Shown here: one piece after another, positions 8,334 through 16,882 of the stretch
Layout of the letters: each line of letters opens with the position of its first letter
How positions within the stretch are numbered: position 1 is the stretch's first letter
NCBI GenBank assembly: GCA_964417785.1
Contig: CAYQJO010000035.1
Coordinates: forward strand, 1 to 26,198
DNA: 26,198 nt
DNA from: DAOTUL01 sp034437435
Lineage (GTDB): Bacteria; Chloroflexota; Anaerolineae; Aggregatilineales; Phototrophicaceae
Direction: 5' to 3'
Translations under genes and position numbers: made by a program
Notes under the pieces: model-generated
Seen by the model: only the letters and a program-made list of their open reading frames with translations
The model's database searches: none
What the model was told of the DNA's origin: nothing

Positions 8334-9262
8334 TACCGCGCCTCTCCCGACTCGTAGTAGACCCAGTTGCGCTGGAAGCGTAGTTGGAACACCGTCACTG
8401 CCATAATAATCAAGAACAGAGCCACCGCCACTGCTGACGCATAACCAAATTCTGAGCGTACAAAACCGCTGCGGTACATGAGATAGGTCAATGTTGTAGC
8501 GCTGCCGCCCACTCCACCGGGGACCGTTCGAGCCGTCATGATGAACACCTGATCGAAAATCTGGAAACCCTGGATAATCGCCAGCACCATCACCAGAAAT
8601 GTCGTTGGTGACAGCATCGGCAGCGTGACGTAACGAAGCTGGTGCCAGCGGTTCGCCCCGTCAATAATGGCCGCCTCGTATAAGACACGCGGTATCGTTT
8701 GCAATCCAGCCAGAAACAACACCATATCAAACCCCAACCGCTGCCAGACTGCGACCGCTGCAATCGGAATCAACACCAGATCGGGACGGGTCAACCAGCG
8801 GACATCGGTGAAGCCAAACGGACCGATAAACGCCTCCAACAAGCCATAGGTCGGCTGGAAAATCCAGGCCCACACCACCGAGGCCGCAACGGTCGATGTC
8901 ACCACTGGCAGAAAATAGATCACCCGCAGCAGATTACGACCGTAGACACGCTGGTTGAGCATCAACGCCACCGACAGCGCCAGAAAAATCTCCAGCGGCA
9001 CAATCATGACCAGCAGCGTCAGCGTGTTTCGCAGCGCTTGCCAGAAACGGTCGTCTTCACTGAGGCGCACAAAGTTGTCTAAAGCGATGAACTCCGGCGC
9101 ACGGATACCGTTCCATTCCAGCAGCGACGTGACGAACGCAATCAACACCGGCAGACCGAAGAAAAGGAAAAGTCCCAGGGTATTGGGCAGAATCAGACCA
9201 ATTCCCCACGCAGCACGGCGGCGCGACCGGGGGGTTTTTCCGAGTACATTAAGTAGGGTCAT
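8333..9262 (-). CDS. Carbohydrate ABC transporter permease, MalF/UgpA type
   Basis: A 309-residue permease with a basic N-terminus (RSRRR) before the first membrane helix (about 20-46), followed by about five more. The EAA loop is LYEAAIIDGANRWHQLRYV (about 194-212). It lacks the long periplasmic loop of enterobacterial MalF, as usual for the UgpA/LacF type. It lies 49 bases downstream of the binding-protein gene, separated by a strong palindrome, and is coupled to the second permease by a TAATG overlap. Together the pair import an unidentified sugar or glycoside. Confidence 0.93.
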   Translation of the reverse strand: MTLLNVLGKTPRSRRRAAWGIGLILPNTLGLFLFFGLPVLIAFVTSLLEWNGIRAPEFIALDNFVRLSEDDRFWQALRNTLTLLVMIVPLEIFLALSVALMLNQRVYGRNLLRVIYFLPVVTSTVAASVVWAWIFQPTYGLLEAFIGPFGFTDVRWLTRPDLVLIPIAAVAVWQRLGFDMVLFLAGLQTIPRVLYEAAIIDGANRWHQLRYVTLPMLSPTTFLVMVLAIIQGFQIFDQVFIMTARTVPGGVGGSATTLTYLMYRSGFVRSEFGYASAVAVALFLIIMAVTVFQLRFQRNWVYYESGEAR

Positions 9263-9270
9263 CGGGTGGT

Positions 9271-9295
9271 TGGGGCGCGGCAGTGCCGCGCCCTA
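9271..9295. repeat. REP-like palindromic stem-loop between binding-protein and permease genes
   Basis: The arms GGGCGCGGC (9273-9281) and GCCGCGCCC (9285-9293) are perfectly complementary around an AGT loop, and the stem can extend by a G-U and a T-A pair at 9271-9272/9294-9295. There is no T-run, so it is not a standard terminator. In sugar ABC operons such hairpins after the binding-protein gene often stabilise its mRNA and lower permease expression. It also resembles dispersed GC-rich palindromic repeats; whether it recurs in the genome cannot be seen here. Confidence 0.6.
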
Positions 9296-9311
9296 CCCTT
9301 CTATTGTATAT

Positions 9312-10613
9312 CTACTGCATATTCTCGATTTCGTTGTTGATGAAATCGCAGGCCATCTCAGCAGCGTCCTCAACCGGGACTTCAAGATCGAAGATGTTGA
9401 CAATCAACTCGCTGTTGACGACGTCCCAGATTTCCGCAAACAGAGTCACACCCTGCGAGTCGCGGGTCGCATCCACATACACCTGAGCATTCTTGCCAGC
9501 ATCCGCGAACGAATCCACCCAGATTTGTTGCAGAGCCGGGCTGGGGTTGGCCGGGGCCACACCACCAGCTTCGGCGAAGAAGCGCTGGCCTTCATCGCTG
9601 ACCAGGAACAAAACCAGATTAGCCGCCAGATCGGGATTATCGCTGTTAGCAGCGGCCACATAACCGACAGCGTGAAGCTGCGAACGGCTGATCCCGGTCT
9701 CCGGATTCATGGGGATGGGCGCGACGTCCCAGTCGAAGGTCAACTGCTCAATGGCACTGGGAAGTTTCCAAGAACCTGCTGTGACCATCGCCACGCGCTC
9801 TGAGGCGAACATATTGAAGGCATCATCAGCCGAAGCACCGCCCATATCAGAGACGGTCGGCATGTAACCGGCATCTTGCAGGTCATTCAGGAAATTGAGT
9901 GCGGCCAGGTTGCCCTCGCTGGTGAGTGTACACTCCGTGCCATCAGCAGAAACCACCGGCGACTCACCGGTCGAGGAAATCCAGCTACCGAAACCGGCCT
10001 GGAACTCAGCATAAGCGGCGGCACCGTAAACACCTTCATCGGCATTGGTCAGGGCTTCGGCAGCGGCGGCGAAATCATCCCAGGTCCAGTCGGCGTTAGG
10101 ATAATCGAGGCCAGCGACATCGAACATATCTTTGTTGTACATCAGCGCGATAGTGTCCCAGTTGACCGGGCCGGCGTACAGGTCGCCGTCATCGCCCACA
10201 CGGTAGGGGTTCACCATACCGGCACCCCACAGGGTGGTGTCGATACCGGCCTCATCATAGTAGGGTTGCAGGTTCAGCAGAACCTCATTCTCAGCATAGA
10301 AACCAAAGAACACCTGCGACATATTGAACACATCCGGCAGATCACCACCAGCAGCGTTCGTCCGCAGCAGGTCCCAGTAGTTACCCCAGGGCTGCTGTAT
10401 CAGATCAACCTCAGCGCCGGGGCAGTAATTTTCTTGCCAGACCTCAATGGACTCACCGATAATCTCCTGCCAGTTTTCGTCCCAGACCCACATGGTCAAC
10501 TCGCCAGGTTCTTCACATTCCTGCGGCGCGATCACCAGGTCGTCCTGGGCCGTCAACGGCACCGACAGGACCAAAACAAGCAGCAATGCAAGTGTCACCT
10601 TTTTTAAGAGCAT
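9312..10613 (-). CDS. Extracellular sugar-binding protein of an ABC transporter (SBP family 1)
   Basis: A 433-residue secreted solute-binding protein. The N-terminus has MLLKK, then a hydrophobic core and PLTAQDD, so signal peptidase I cleavage after about residue 22 is likely. No lipobox cysteine is present, so membrane anchoring would have to occur by another route. The mature part has family-1 landmarks: GDLPDVFNMSQ, PVNWDTIALMYNKDMF, YPNADWTWDDFAAAAEAL and SEGQRFFAEAGG-like sequence (SDEGQRFFAEAGGVAPA). The start is supported by GAGGAGAGG about nine bases upstream. First gene of the operon with both permeases and the PfkB kinase. The ligand is not identifiable; aromatic residues (WVWDENW, QQPWGNYWD) fit sugar stacking. 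Confidence 0.93.
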   Translation of the reverse strand: MLLKKVTLALLLVLVLSVPLTAQDDLVIAPQECEEPGELTMWVWDENWQEIIGESIEVWQENYCPGAEVDLIQQPWGNYWDLLRTNAAGGDLPDVFNMSQVFFGFYAENEVLLNLQPYYDEAGIDTTLWGAGMVNPYRVGDDGDLYAGPVNWDTIALMYNKDMFDVAGLDYPNADWTWDDFAAAAEALTNADEGVYGAAAYAEFQAGFGSWISSTGESPVVSADGTECTLTSEGNLAALNFLNDLQDAGYMPTVSDMGGASADDAFNMFASERVAMVTAGSWKLPSAIEQLTFDWDVAPIPMNPETGISRSQLHAVGYVAAANSDNPDLAANLVLFLVSDEGQRFFAEAGGVAPANPSPALQQIWVDSFADAGKNAQVYVDATRDSQGVTLFAEIWDVVNSELIVNIFDLEVPVEDAAEMACDFINNEIENMQ

Positions 10614-10647
10614 TTCGATTACCTCTCCTCTCTAGTTGTGTAGAAAG

Positions 10648-10676
10648 ACTATACCCATATAGAGATCAATTTTCAA
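10648..10676 (-). promoter_or_regulatory. Sigma70-like promoter of the sugar uptake operon
   Basis: On the minus strand TTGAAA (10676-10671) and TATAGT (10653-10648) are separated by exactly 17 bases; each matches the consensus at five of six positions. The -35 element lies inside the last codons of the upstream P-type ATPase gene. The -10 is ~34 bases before the binding-protein start codon, which leaves room for the GAGGAGAGG ribosome-binding site. No operator palindrome is evident. Confidence 0.65.
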
Positions 10677-12825
10677 TGCGCAGAGGCCGGGTGCCGTTTA
10701 GTGTGACAATTAACGACATCCCCATATCGGCAAAGACCGCCATCCACATGGTTACACCGCCGCCGAGCGCCAGCAGCAGGAACAACATCTTCATGAAAAA
10801 AGTTAATCCGATGTTCTGGCGGATCAAGCGCCGGGCAAACCGCGATACCCGCACAGCGAAGGGCAGTTGGCGCAGGCCATGTGCCATCAGCACCACATCT
10901 GCCGTCTCCAACGCCTGGGCGCTGCCAGCACCCCCCATCGCAATACCAACATCGGCTGCCGCCAGAGCTGGCGTATCGTTGACGCCATCCCCAACCATCG
11001 CTACTGGCTTCTGTGGCAGCGTCTTCACCGCGTCCACTTTGTCTTCCGGCATCAAGTTGGATCGATACGCCGTCAGTCCAATGGCTTTGCTGACCGCCGC
11101 CGCTGCTGTCGCGTTATCGCCGGTCAGCATAACCGTCTCAATTCCGAGGGCGTTTAACTGCCGCACGACCTCACGACTCTCATCACGCACCTGATCGGCC
11201 ACGCTGATATAGCCGCGCACCCGGTCGCCGTCGTGGACCATCATGGTCGTCTGGCCCTGCGCCTCCACCGCATCCACTTTCTGGCATAAGTCCTGCTGGT
11301 GCGGAAATGCACGGTCAAAGTAAGCGTGACTGCCGACCGTAACCGCGTGGCCGTTTACCCGTCCCTGGATACCCTGACCAGCCATATTCTGGACGTTCTC
11401 CGCCGCCGCGTAGCAACCTTCCAGGTGGCGATCTCGCGCTGCCGTCATCACTGCATCGGCCAGCGGGTGCGTGCTGCGCCGCTCCACTGCCGCCGCCAGC
11501 GCCAGGACATCCTCGCAGTTGGCACACCAACCGGCGTCCTGCTCGCACTCCAACGAGCGCACTGCCTGGACCGCCGGACGGCCTCGCGTCAGTGTGCCGG
11601 TCTTATCAAATGCGATGGCACGAATACGCCCCAATGTCTCCAGGTGGATACCCCCTTTTATCAACACACCCTGCCGTGCTGCCGCCGTAATGGCACTGAT
11701 GACCGTCACTGGCGTGCTGATGACCAGCGCACACGGACAACCGATCACCAGAATGGTCAGCGCACGGTAGAGCCAGCCGCGTGTATCCGGTGTATCCAGG
11801 AAGGGCGCACCGACAATCAGCGGTGGCAGAACCGCCGCCAGCAAGGCCACTATCACTACCGCCGGAGTATAGTAATGGGCAAAACGGTCGATGATCCGCT
11901 GGCTGGGGGAGCGGGCGCTCTGCGCTTCTTCCACCAGTTCGATGATCCGGTTCAGCGTGTTGTCCTGGACGGTGCGCGTGATACGAACGGTCAGCCCACC
12001 TTCCTGGTTGAGTATCCCGGCGAACACCGTATCGCCAGCAGTCTTGTTCACCGGCATGCTCTCGCCCGTAATGGTCGCCTGATTCACACTGCTACGGCCT
12101 TCGATCACCTCACCATCGCTGGGGATTTGCTCGCCGGGTTTAACCAGCACACGATCCCCCATGCACAAATCATCGACCGCGATGACGGTTTCTGTTCCAT
12201 CATCGTCCAGGCGAACCGCCTGCCGGGGCTTGAGTGCGACCAGACTGCGCAAACTATCACGGGCGCGGTCGGCAGTATATCCTTCCAGCGCTTCACCGAT
12301 GGCGAACAGGAAGATCACCGTCGCCGCTTCCAGATACTCCCCGATGACGATTGCACCCACAGCGGCAATGATCATCAGGAGATTGATGCTGAATTCGCGG
12401 CTAATGCGCAGGGTGTTGATTCCGCTGCGGGCAATGGGATAGGCCGCTGTTGCCATCGCCAAAACGTAGACCAGACTGACCAACGCTGTATCCGTCACAA
12501 TATCCAGCCCCAGCGCCAGTAGAATCATCGCCCCGCCAGCCAGCGCCAGCCGTGTCTCGTTGCGGTTGACCAGATGATCGCAGAATCCCAGGACCCCGCC
12601 GCGACGTTTCGGCATGACTATTTCCTCGGTTGAGATCGATTTGCCCAGGGCCTGTACTCGCTCACGCAGGGTCTCGATGGGAACATCCCCGTCCAGACGC
12701 ATCTTGCCGCTGGTGAAATCGACGCGCACAGCGTTGACTCCATCCAGCCGAGCCACCGCTGTCTCGACTTCTCTGGCACAGTTGGCACAATCCATATTGC
12801 CGATGTGAAAAGTTTGCTCAGTCAT
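10666..12825 (-). CDS. zntA: Zn2+/Cd2+/Pb2+-type P1B ATPase (ZntA/CadA-like)
   Basis: A 719-residue membrane metal pump. One N-terminal HMA domain has GNMDCANC (C13, C16). TGES is at 253-256, CPC at 363-365, phosphorylated D407 in DKTGTLT, HP at 453-454, and MVGDGVNDTPAL near 610. The final helices show N671, K679 and D700-M-G702, which fits the N-x7-K and DxG signature of the divalent (P1B-2) class and separates it from CopA. Unusual: a cysteine group C427, C434, C437 (CEQDAGWCANC) lies at the start of the nucleotide-binding domain just before the HP region. The start codon directly follows a perfect palindrome. No ArsR- or MerR-family regulator gene is in the window. The exact metal preference is inferred. 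Confidence 0.92.
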   Translation of the reverse strand: MTEQTFHIGNMDCANCAREVETAVARLDGVNAVRVDFTSGKMRLDGDVPIETLRERVQALGKSISTEEIVMPKRRGGVLGFCDHLVNRNETRLALAGGAMILLALGLDIVTDTALVSLVYVLAMATAAYPIARSGINTLRISREFSINLLMIIAAVGAIVIGEYLEAATVIFLFAIGEALEGYTADRARDSLRSLVALKPRQAVRLDDDGTETVIAVDDLCMGDRVLVKPGEQIPSDGEVIEGRSSVNQATITGESMPVNKTAGDTVFAGILNQEGGLTVRITRTVQDNTLNRIIELVEEAQSARSPSQRIIDRFAHYYTPAVVIVALLAAVLPPLIVGAPFLDTPDTRGWLYRALTILVIGCPCALVISTPVTVISAITAAARQGVLIKGGIHLETLGRIRAIAFDKTGTLTRGRPAVQAVRSLECEQDAGWCANCEDVLALAAAVERRSTHPLADAVMTAARDRHLEGCYAAAENVQNMAGQGIQGRVNGHAVTVGSHAYFDRAFPHQQDLCQKVDAVEAQGQTTMMVHDGDRVRGYISVADQVRDESREVVRQLNALGIETVMLTGDNATAAAAVSKAIGLTAYRSNLMPEDKVDAVKTLPQKPVAMVGDGVNDTPALAAADVGIAMGGAGSAQALETADVVLMAHGLRQLPFAVRVSRFARRLIRQNIGLTFFMKMLFLLLALGGGVTMWMAVFADMGMSLIVTLNGTRPLRIEN

Positions 12826-12840
12826 TGATACACCGTATCA
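12826..12840. promoter_or_regulatory. Perfect palindrome abutting the zntA start codon
   Basis: TGATAC-ACC-GTATCA is a perfect 6-3-6 inverted repeat ending at the base before the ATG of the Zn/Cd ATPase gene. On the minus strand it contains CGGTG, the only candidate ribosome-binding site. Either a repressor bound here or an RNA hairpin would block expression. Upstream (12841-12905) is AT-rich with a possible TATACT -10. The regulator is not known. Confidence 0.45.
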
Positions 12841-12905
12841 TCATAAACAATTCATAGTATATCTATATTACATCCACCTCACTGAACGCACCACCGCCAA
12901 TCGGC

Positions 12906-13766
12906 CTATTCGTTGTCCAGGCCCAACCAGTTACTCGCCTGATCGCTCACCTCGGCATATATCTTTCCCAGGTCCCGGTTAGGCGGCGCTCCCAACTGAC
13001 GATAGACGAATGGCTCACCGGCTTTGACTGGCATCGACCGGACCAGTCGCCCGACCGATGCTTGCCAGAATGTCTCAACATCCAGCGGCGGGTTGTTGGC
13101 TGCCTGCGTCGGTTCTGGCTCGTGTGTCCCGCCCCGATGCTGACGCAGGGTCGATAGGACTGCCTCGCGACTGCGCCCACGCAGATGAAATGCCACAAAC
13201 GGGTTCGCATCCAATTGTTCGGCCACCAGATAGTAGAGGGCAGCGGCGTGTTTACACGGCTCACCCCAATCCGGGCAGGAACACTCAAACATGATGTCGC
13301 GGTGGTCGCGTGGAAACAGCGACAGGCCTACCCCCTGAAACACCCCTTCGATGTCACCCGGCATCTCCCCGGCCAGCAGTTTTGCAGCATAAATCGCCTG
13401 CTCCGACAACGCTTTTAGCGCCCGCTCCCATTCCTCATCGTCGAAAATCTTGAAATGCACCGCCGTCCGGTAGGGTTTAGACCGTGACCCCTGTACATCG
13501 GCATAGATCATCCCGTGTTCGATTTCGAGCCTGAGTACCGACCCATTGCGGGCATAGCGCTTGCCGCGATCCAATCGCCCACCGTGACCAAGTCGCTCCA
13601 TTGCTTGAACCCACTGCTGTCCCCACCACTGCACCCCAATCGGTCCACGCCGGCTGACGGCTCGAACCGGTCCGTCAATCACAATGGCATCCGCTGCGAT
13701 CTTGTGGTCGCTCAGCGTATAATCATCGTCATCGATTTCATCGTCATCGTAGTAGTACCAGCCCAT
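12906..13766 (-). CDS. SWIM zinc-finger protein paired with SNF2 helicase
   Basis: A 286-residue protein with a SWIM zinc finger: CSCPDWGEPCKH with C162, C164, C171 and H173 fits CxCx(n)CxH, a DNA- or protein-binding module. The N-terminus is very acidic (DDDEIDDDD at 7-15). Conserved WWGQQWVQAME and a YARNG segment (about 47-75) are, to my recollection, typical of bacterial SWIM proteins of this class. The start is supported by GTGAGG eight bases upstream. It begins four bases after the stop of the SNF2 gene, so they are co-transcribed and probably act together on DNA. The C-terminal ~100 residues have no recognised domain. The biological process (repair, chromatin remodelling, defence) is unknown. 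Confidence 0.9.
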   Translation of the reverse strand: MGWYYYDDDEIDDDDYTLSDHKIAADAIVIDGPVRAVSRRGPIGVQWWGQQWVQAMERLGHGGRLDRGKRYARNGSVLRLEIEHGMIYADVQGSRSKPYRTAVHFKIFDDEEWERALKALSEQAIYAAKLLAGEMPGDIEGVFQGVGLSLFPRDHRDIMFECSCPDWGEPCKHAAALYYLVAEQLDANPFVAFHLRGRSREAVLSTLRQHRGGTHEPEPTQAANNPPLDVETFWQASVGRLVRSMPVKAGEPFVYRQLGAPPNRDLGKIYAEVSDQASNWLGLDNE

Positions 13767-13770
13767 GTCG

Positions 13771-16770
13771 TTACCTCACCGCCTCCTGGCGCAGCGTGAC
13801 CAGATCGCGCAAATCGGCGTCGCTCAACTCGGAGAGCCAATTCTCGCCACTGCCAACGATCTGATCCGCCAGCGCCTGCTTGTGTTCGATCAACTCGTCT
13901 ATGCGCTCTTCCAGAGTACCGAGACAGATAAACTTATGCACCTGGACATTCTTCTGCTGACCGATTCGGAAGGCCCGGTCGGTCGCCTGATTCTCGACTG
14001 CCGGATTATACCAGCGGTCGAAGTGAAACACATGGTTCGCCGCCGTCAGGTTCAAACCGGTACCACCAGCCTTCACTGAGAGCAGAAATACCGGTGGGCC
14101 ACCGGCGGATTGAAATATCCGCACCATATCTTCGCGCTTCTTGGGTGGCGTACCACCGTGTAGAAACAGCACCTCATCCACAAAGTATTCACGCAAAAAC
14201 GGCTGCAAGAGATGCCCCATCTCGGCGTACTGGGTGAAAATCAGCGCCCGCTCATCCACCTCGCGGATTTCCTCAATCATCTCCACCAGCCGATTCAATT
14301 TGCCGCTGCGATCCACCAGCGTGGTACCGGCCCCCTCCTTGAGGAATTGCGCCGGATGATTGCAAATCTGCTTGAGCCGGGTGAGCATACGCAGGATATT
14401 GCCGCGCCGCGCCATGTCTTCTTCAGCGCCTTCAATAGCCTCCATCTCCTCACGGACCGCAGCTTCATACAGGGTAGCCTGTTCTGCTGTGAGATCGCAA
14501 TAGACCTTGTTCTCGAATTTCTCCGGCAAATCCTGGATGACTTTGGGATCGGTCTTCAGACGTCGCAGGATAAACGGCGATGTCAATTTCTTCAGTTGCT
14601 GCGCGGCCTCATCGTCGCCATAGCGTTCAATCGGTGTGGCAAACGTCGATTTGAAAGCACGATGCGATCCCAAATAGCCCGGATTGAGATACTGGAAGAT
14701 CGACCACAACTCGCTAAGACGATTCTCTACCGGTGTACCCGTAAGGGCCAATTTGTGATCCGCCTGGATTGTCCGGGCCACCTGCGCCTGTTTGGTGGAG
14801 GGATTCTTGATGTTCTGGGCTTCGTCGAGTGTCATGGACGACCATTCGACTGTTTGAAGAATGTCCAGGTCACGGCTTAGAAGTGCGTAGCTGGTCAGCA
14901 CCACATCCACATCACCCACCGCACGGGCAAAGGCATCCGCGTCTTTCAGGCGGTCGGCCCCCTGGTGTTTCATCACTTTGAGCCGGGGCGCAAACCGGGC
15001 GATTTCATGGCCCCAGTTGCCGACCACCGACGTCGGACACACCAGCAGCGCTGGCTGTTTCACATCCAGTTGTTCGCGTTCATACAGCCAGAATGTGATG
15101 GTTTGCAGCGTCTTGCCCAGACCCATATCGTCTGCCAGACACGCCCCCATCTTCATCTGGCGCATTTGTACCAACCAGCCATAGCCGCGCTCTTGATAGG
15201 GCCGAAGATCAGCCTTGAGCGTCTGCGGCAACGGCGGCACCTCGGCCCGTTCCGGCTCCTGAATCTGCTGGAACATGTCGTCGAGCCAGCCTTCGACCTC
15301 CATGCCCTCGATCTCGATACCGTCCAATTCCGGGGCATCACCCGTCGCCTGCATCTTGAGGGCGTCCATCACATCCATCTCGCCCGCAGCGGTCTGCTCA
15401 AAGAACTTGAGCGCCGCTTCGATCTGGTCGGGATCGAGCGCCACCCACTGCCCCCTATAGCGCACCAACGGCTGCTTGAGCGCCACCAGTTCCTCGAACT
15501 CAGCCCGGCTGATACGCTCTCCGCCCAGCGACATCTCCCACTGGTAGTTCAGCAGCGTGTCGCTGGTGAGAATACCGGTCGGTTCAGGGGTCTTTCCGCG
15601 CAATCTGGCTCTGGCTTTGATCTTCGCCCGTCGTCCCCACCAGTTCGGCACCAACACCGCGAACCCGTTGGCTTCTAACAGCGGCAGCGCATCCACCAGA
15701 AACGCAAATGCTTCATCGCGATCCAGTTGAACACCGACAGGCTGATTGGTACGCAGACTGCGTTCTATCGGAGGGAACACCCGCGAGGCCAGACCAAGCG
15801 CCGCCAGAAGCTTCTCCTCCGGATGGTGGAATCGCTGTCCCAGATAGCCCTGCGTCCAGACCGTCTCTGCCTCCACCAGCAAACTAGGATCATCCGTCGC
15901 CTGCAACAGATAGCCCAGCGGCCAGAATTCGTCATCTTCTGACGGTTCGCTCAAACGGAAGCATACCCGGAAGGCACCACCACCGGCATCCAGCGCCGCC
16001 CATTGTTCCCAGGTCCGATGCAGACGCATCAGTTCCCGCTCCGGCCCGCGCATGATCGGATCATCACCGGTCAACGCTCGCAGCCAGGGATGTTTGGGAA
16101 GGCGTTCGCCCGCGTAGCATTCGCGAACGAACGTATCGGTCGCTATATCCAGAAAATGTTGCAGCAACTCCGCCGGTGCCATGACCGCGTCCAGTTCATC
16201 CACTCTGGCCCGACACACAGGCGGCATATTCTCGACCATTTGCGCCAGTAAATCGGCATCTGGTCGCGCCTGCCACCATGCCCGGTACTGCGTTCCCAGC
16301 TTATCGATTACCGGGAGATAACGTCCCTCAACCAGTCCGTTCATCACCAGCAGCGCGGACTGCTGCCAGAAGGCAAAATCCGCGCCATAGACAAATCCGC
16401 GTAGATCATTGGGCAGTTGCAGCATGCAGTCCAGCATATCGGAGACATTGAGCAGCATGCATTCGATGTCCCAGGCCAGCAGTTCCAGCGGTGAGTCCAG
16501 GCCCTCCATTCCCGCCGACATCGCCTCGGAAGACGGTTGGACTTGCTTACCGAATCCGGGCAACCAGAACGTAAACGCCCCGCCCTCCGGAGAAGCATCT
16601 GTGCTGAAGCGGTCCAGATAGCGTAGGAGATGGCTCATCGCAAGCGGGAAAGAATGCGGTGCGGTTTTACCACGCCGACCTTTGCGATACTGCGGCTTGA
16701 TGCCCGTATCTTCACCCCACATTGCGAACAGGTTTTTATCGGGCAACCAGGTTCCGTGAATAACATGCAT
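13771..16770 (-). CDS. SNF2-family DEAD/DEAH-box helicase/translocase
   Basis: A 999-residue Swi2/Snf2 ATPase. The first ~500 residues are the poorly conserved N-terminal region of bacterial SNF2 proteins (SNF2-associated type, beginning IHGTWLPDKNLF). The ATPase core follows: Q-like LRPYQERGYGWL, motif I DDMGLGKT (547-554), motif II DEAQ (649-652), motif III LTGTPVENRLSELWSIF, and lobe 2 with IFTQYAEMGHLLQPF, KAGGTGLNLTAA and motif VI QATDRAFRIGQ (928-938). It should translocate on double-stranded DNA using ATP. DEAQ in place of DEAH is common in bacterial members. It is followed by the SWIM gene after four bases. The first ATG (16770) has no convincing ribosome-binding site; the HGTW motif six residues in supports it. 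Confidence 0.93.
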   Translation of the reverse strand: MHVIHGTWLPDKNLFAMWGEDTGIKPQYRKGRRGKTAPHSFPLAMSHLLRYLDRFSTDASPEGGAFTFWLPGFGKQVQPSSEAMSAGMEGLDSPLELLAWDIECMLLNVSDMLDCMLQLPNDLRGFVYGADFAFWQQSALLVMNGLVEGRYLPVIDKLGTQYRAWWQARPDADLLAQMVENMPPVCRARVDELDAVMAPAELLQHFLDIATDTFVRECYAGERLPKHPWLRALTGDDPIMRGPERELMRLHRTWEQWAALDAGGGAFRVCFRLSEPSEDDEFWPLGYLLQATDDPSLLVEAETVWTQGYLGQRFHHPEEKLLAALGLASRVFPPIERSLRTNQPVGVQLDRDEAFAFLVDALPLLEANGFAVLVPNWWGRRAKIKARARLRGKTPEPTGILTSDTLLNYQWEMSLGGERISRAEFEELVALKQPLVRYRGQWVALDPDQIEAALKFFEQTAAGEMDVMDALKMQATGDAPELDGIEIEGMEVEGWLDDMFQQIQEPERAEVPPLPQTLKADLRPYQERGYGWLVQMRQMKMGACLADDMGLGKTLQTITFWLYEREQLDVKQPALLVCPTSVVGNWGHEIARFAPRLKVMKHQGADRLKDADAFARAVGDVDVVLTSYALLSRDLDILQTVEWSSMTLDEAQNIKNPSTKQAQVARTIQADHKLALTGTPVENRLSELWSIFQYLNPGYLGSHRAFKSTFATPIERYGDDEAAQQLKKLTSPFILRRLKTDPKVIQDLPEKFENKVYCDLTAEQATLYEAAVREEMEAIEGAEEDMARRGNILRMLTRLKQICNHPAQFLKEGAGTTLVDRSGKLNRLVEMIEEIREVDERALIFTQYAEMGHLLQPFLREYFVDEVLFLHGGTPPKKREDMVRIFQSAGGPPVFLLSVKAGGTGLNLTAANHVFHFDRWYNPAVENQATDRAFRIGQQKNVQVHKFICLGTLEERIDELIEHKQALADQIVGSGENWLSELSDADLRDLVTLRQEAVR

Positions 16771-16818
16771 TTTAACTGGTACTCATCTAAAGTTTACGCT
16801 CATTTAACATCTCCAATC

Positions 16819-16847
16819 TTTACTTGCTGCGGGTTCACTCCTATGCT
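16819..16847 (+). promoter_or_regulatory. Possible promoter of the Gld-like transporter operon
   Basis: TTTACT (16819-16824) and TATGCT (16842-16847) are 17 bases apart, each matching the sigma70 consensus at four of six positions. It lies in the 112-base gap between the divergent SNF2 and ABC ATPase genes and ends ~35 bases before the ATPase start. The match is moderate, so this is a candidate only. Confidence 0.35.
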
Positions 16848-16882
16848 GTGAGTGTTTTGATTGCAAGCAACGGGTGAAAGTC

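Noticed and set aside
8955..9803. 282-codon plus-strand open frame across the permease and binding-protein genes
   Set aside because: Antisense to two well-recognised genes and runs across the palindrome; no domain visible.
11299..12522. 407-codon plus-strand open frame
   Set aside because: Antisense to the conserved Zn/Cd ATPase core; composition rich in His, Gln and Arg without any motif, as expected for a shadow frame.
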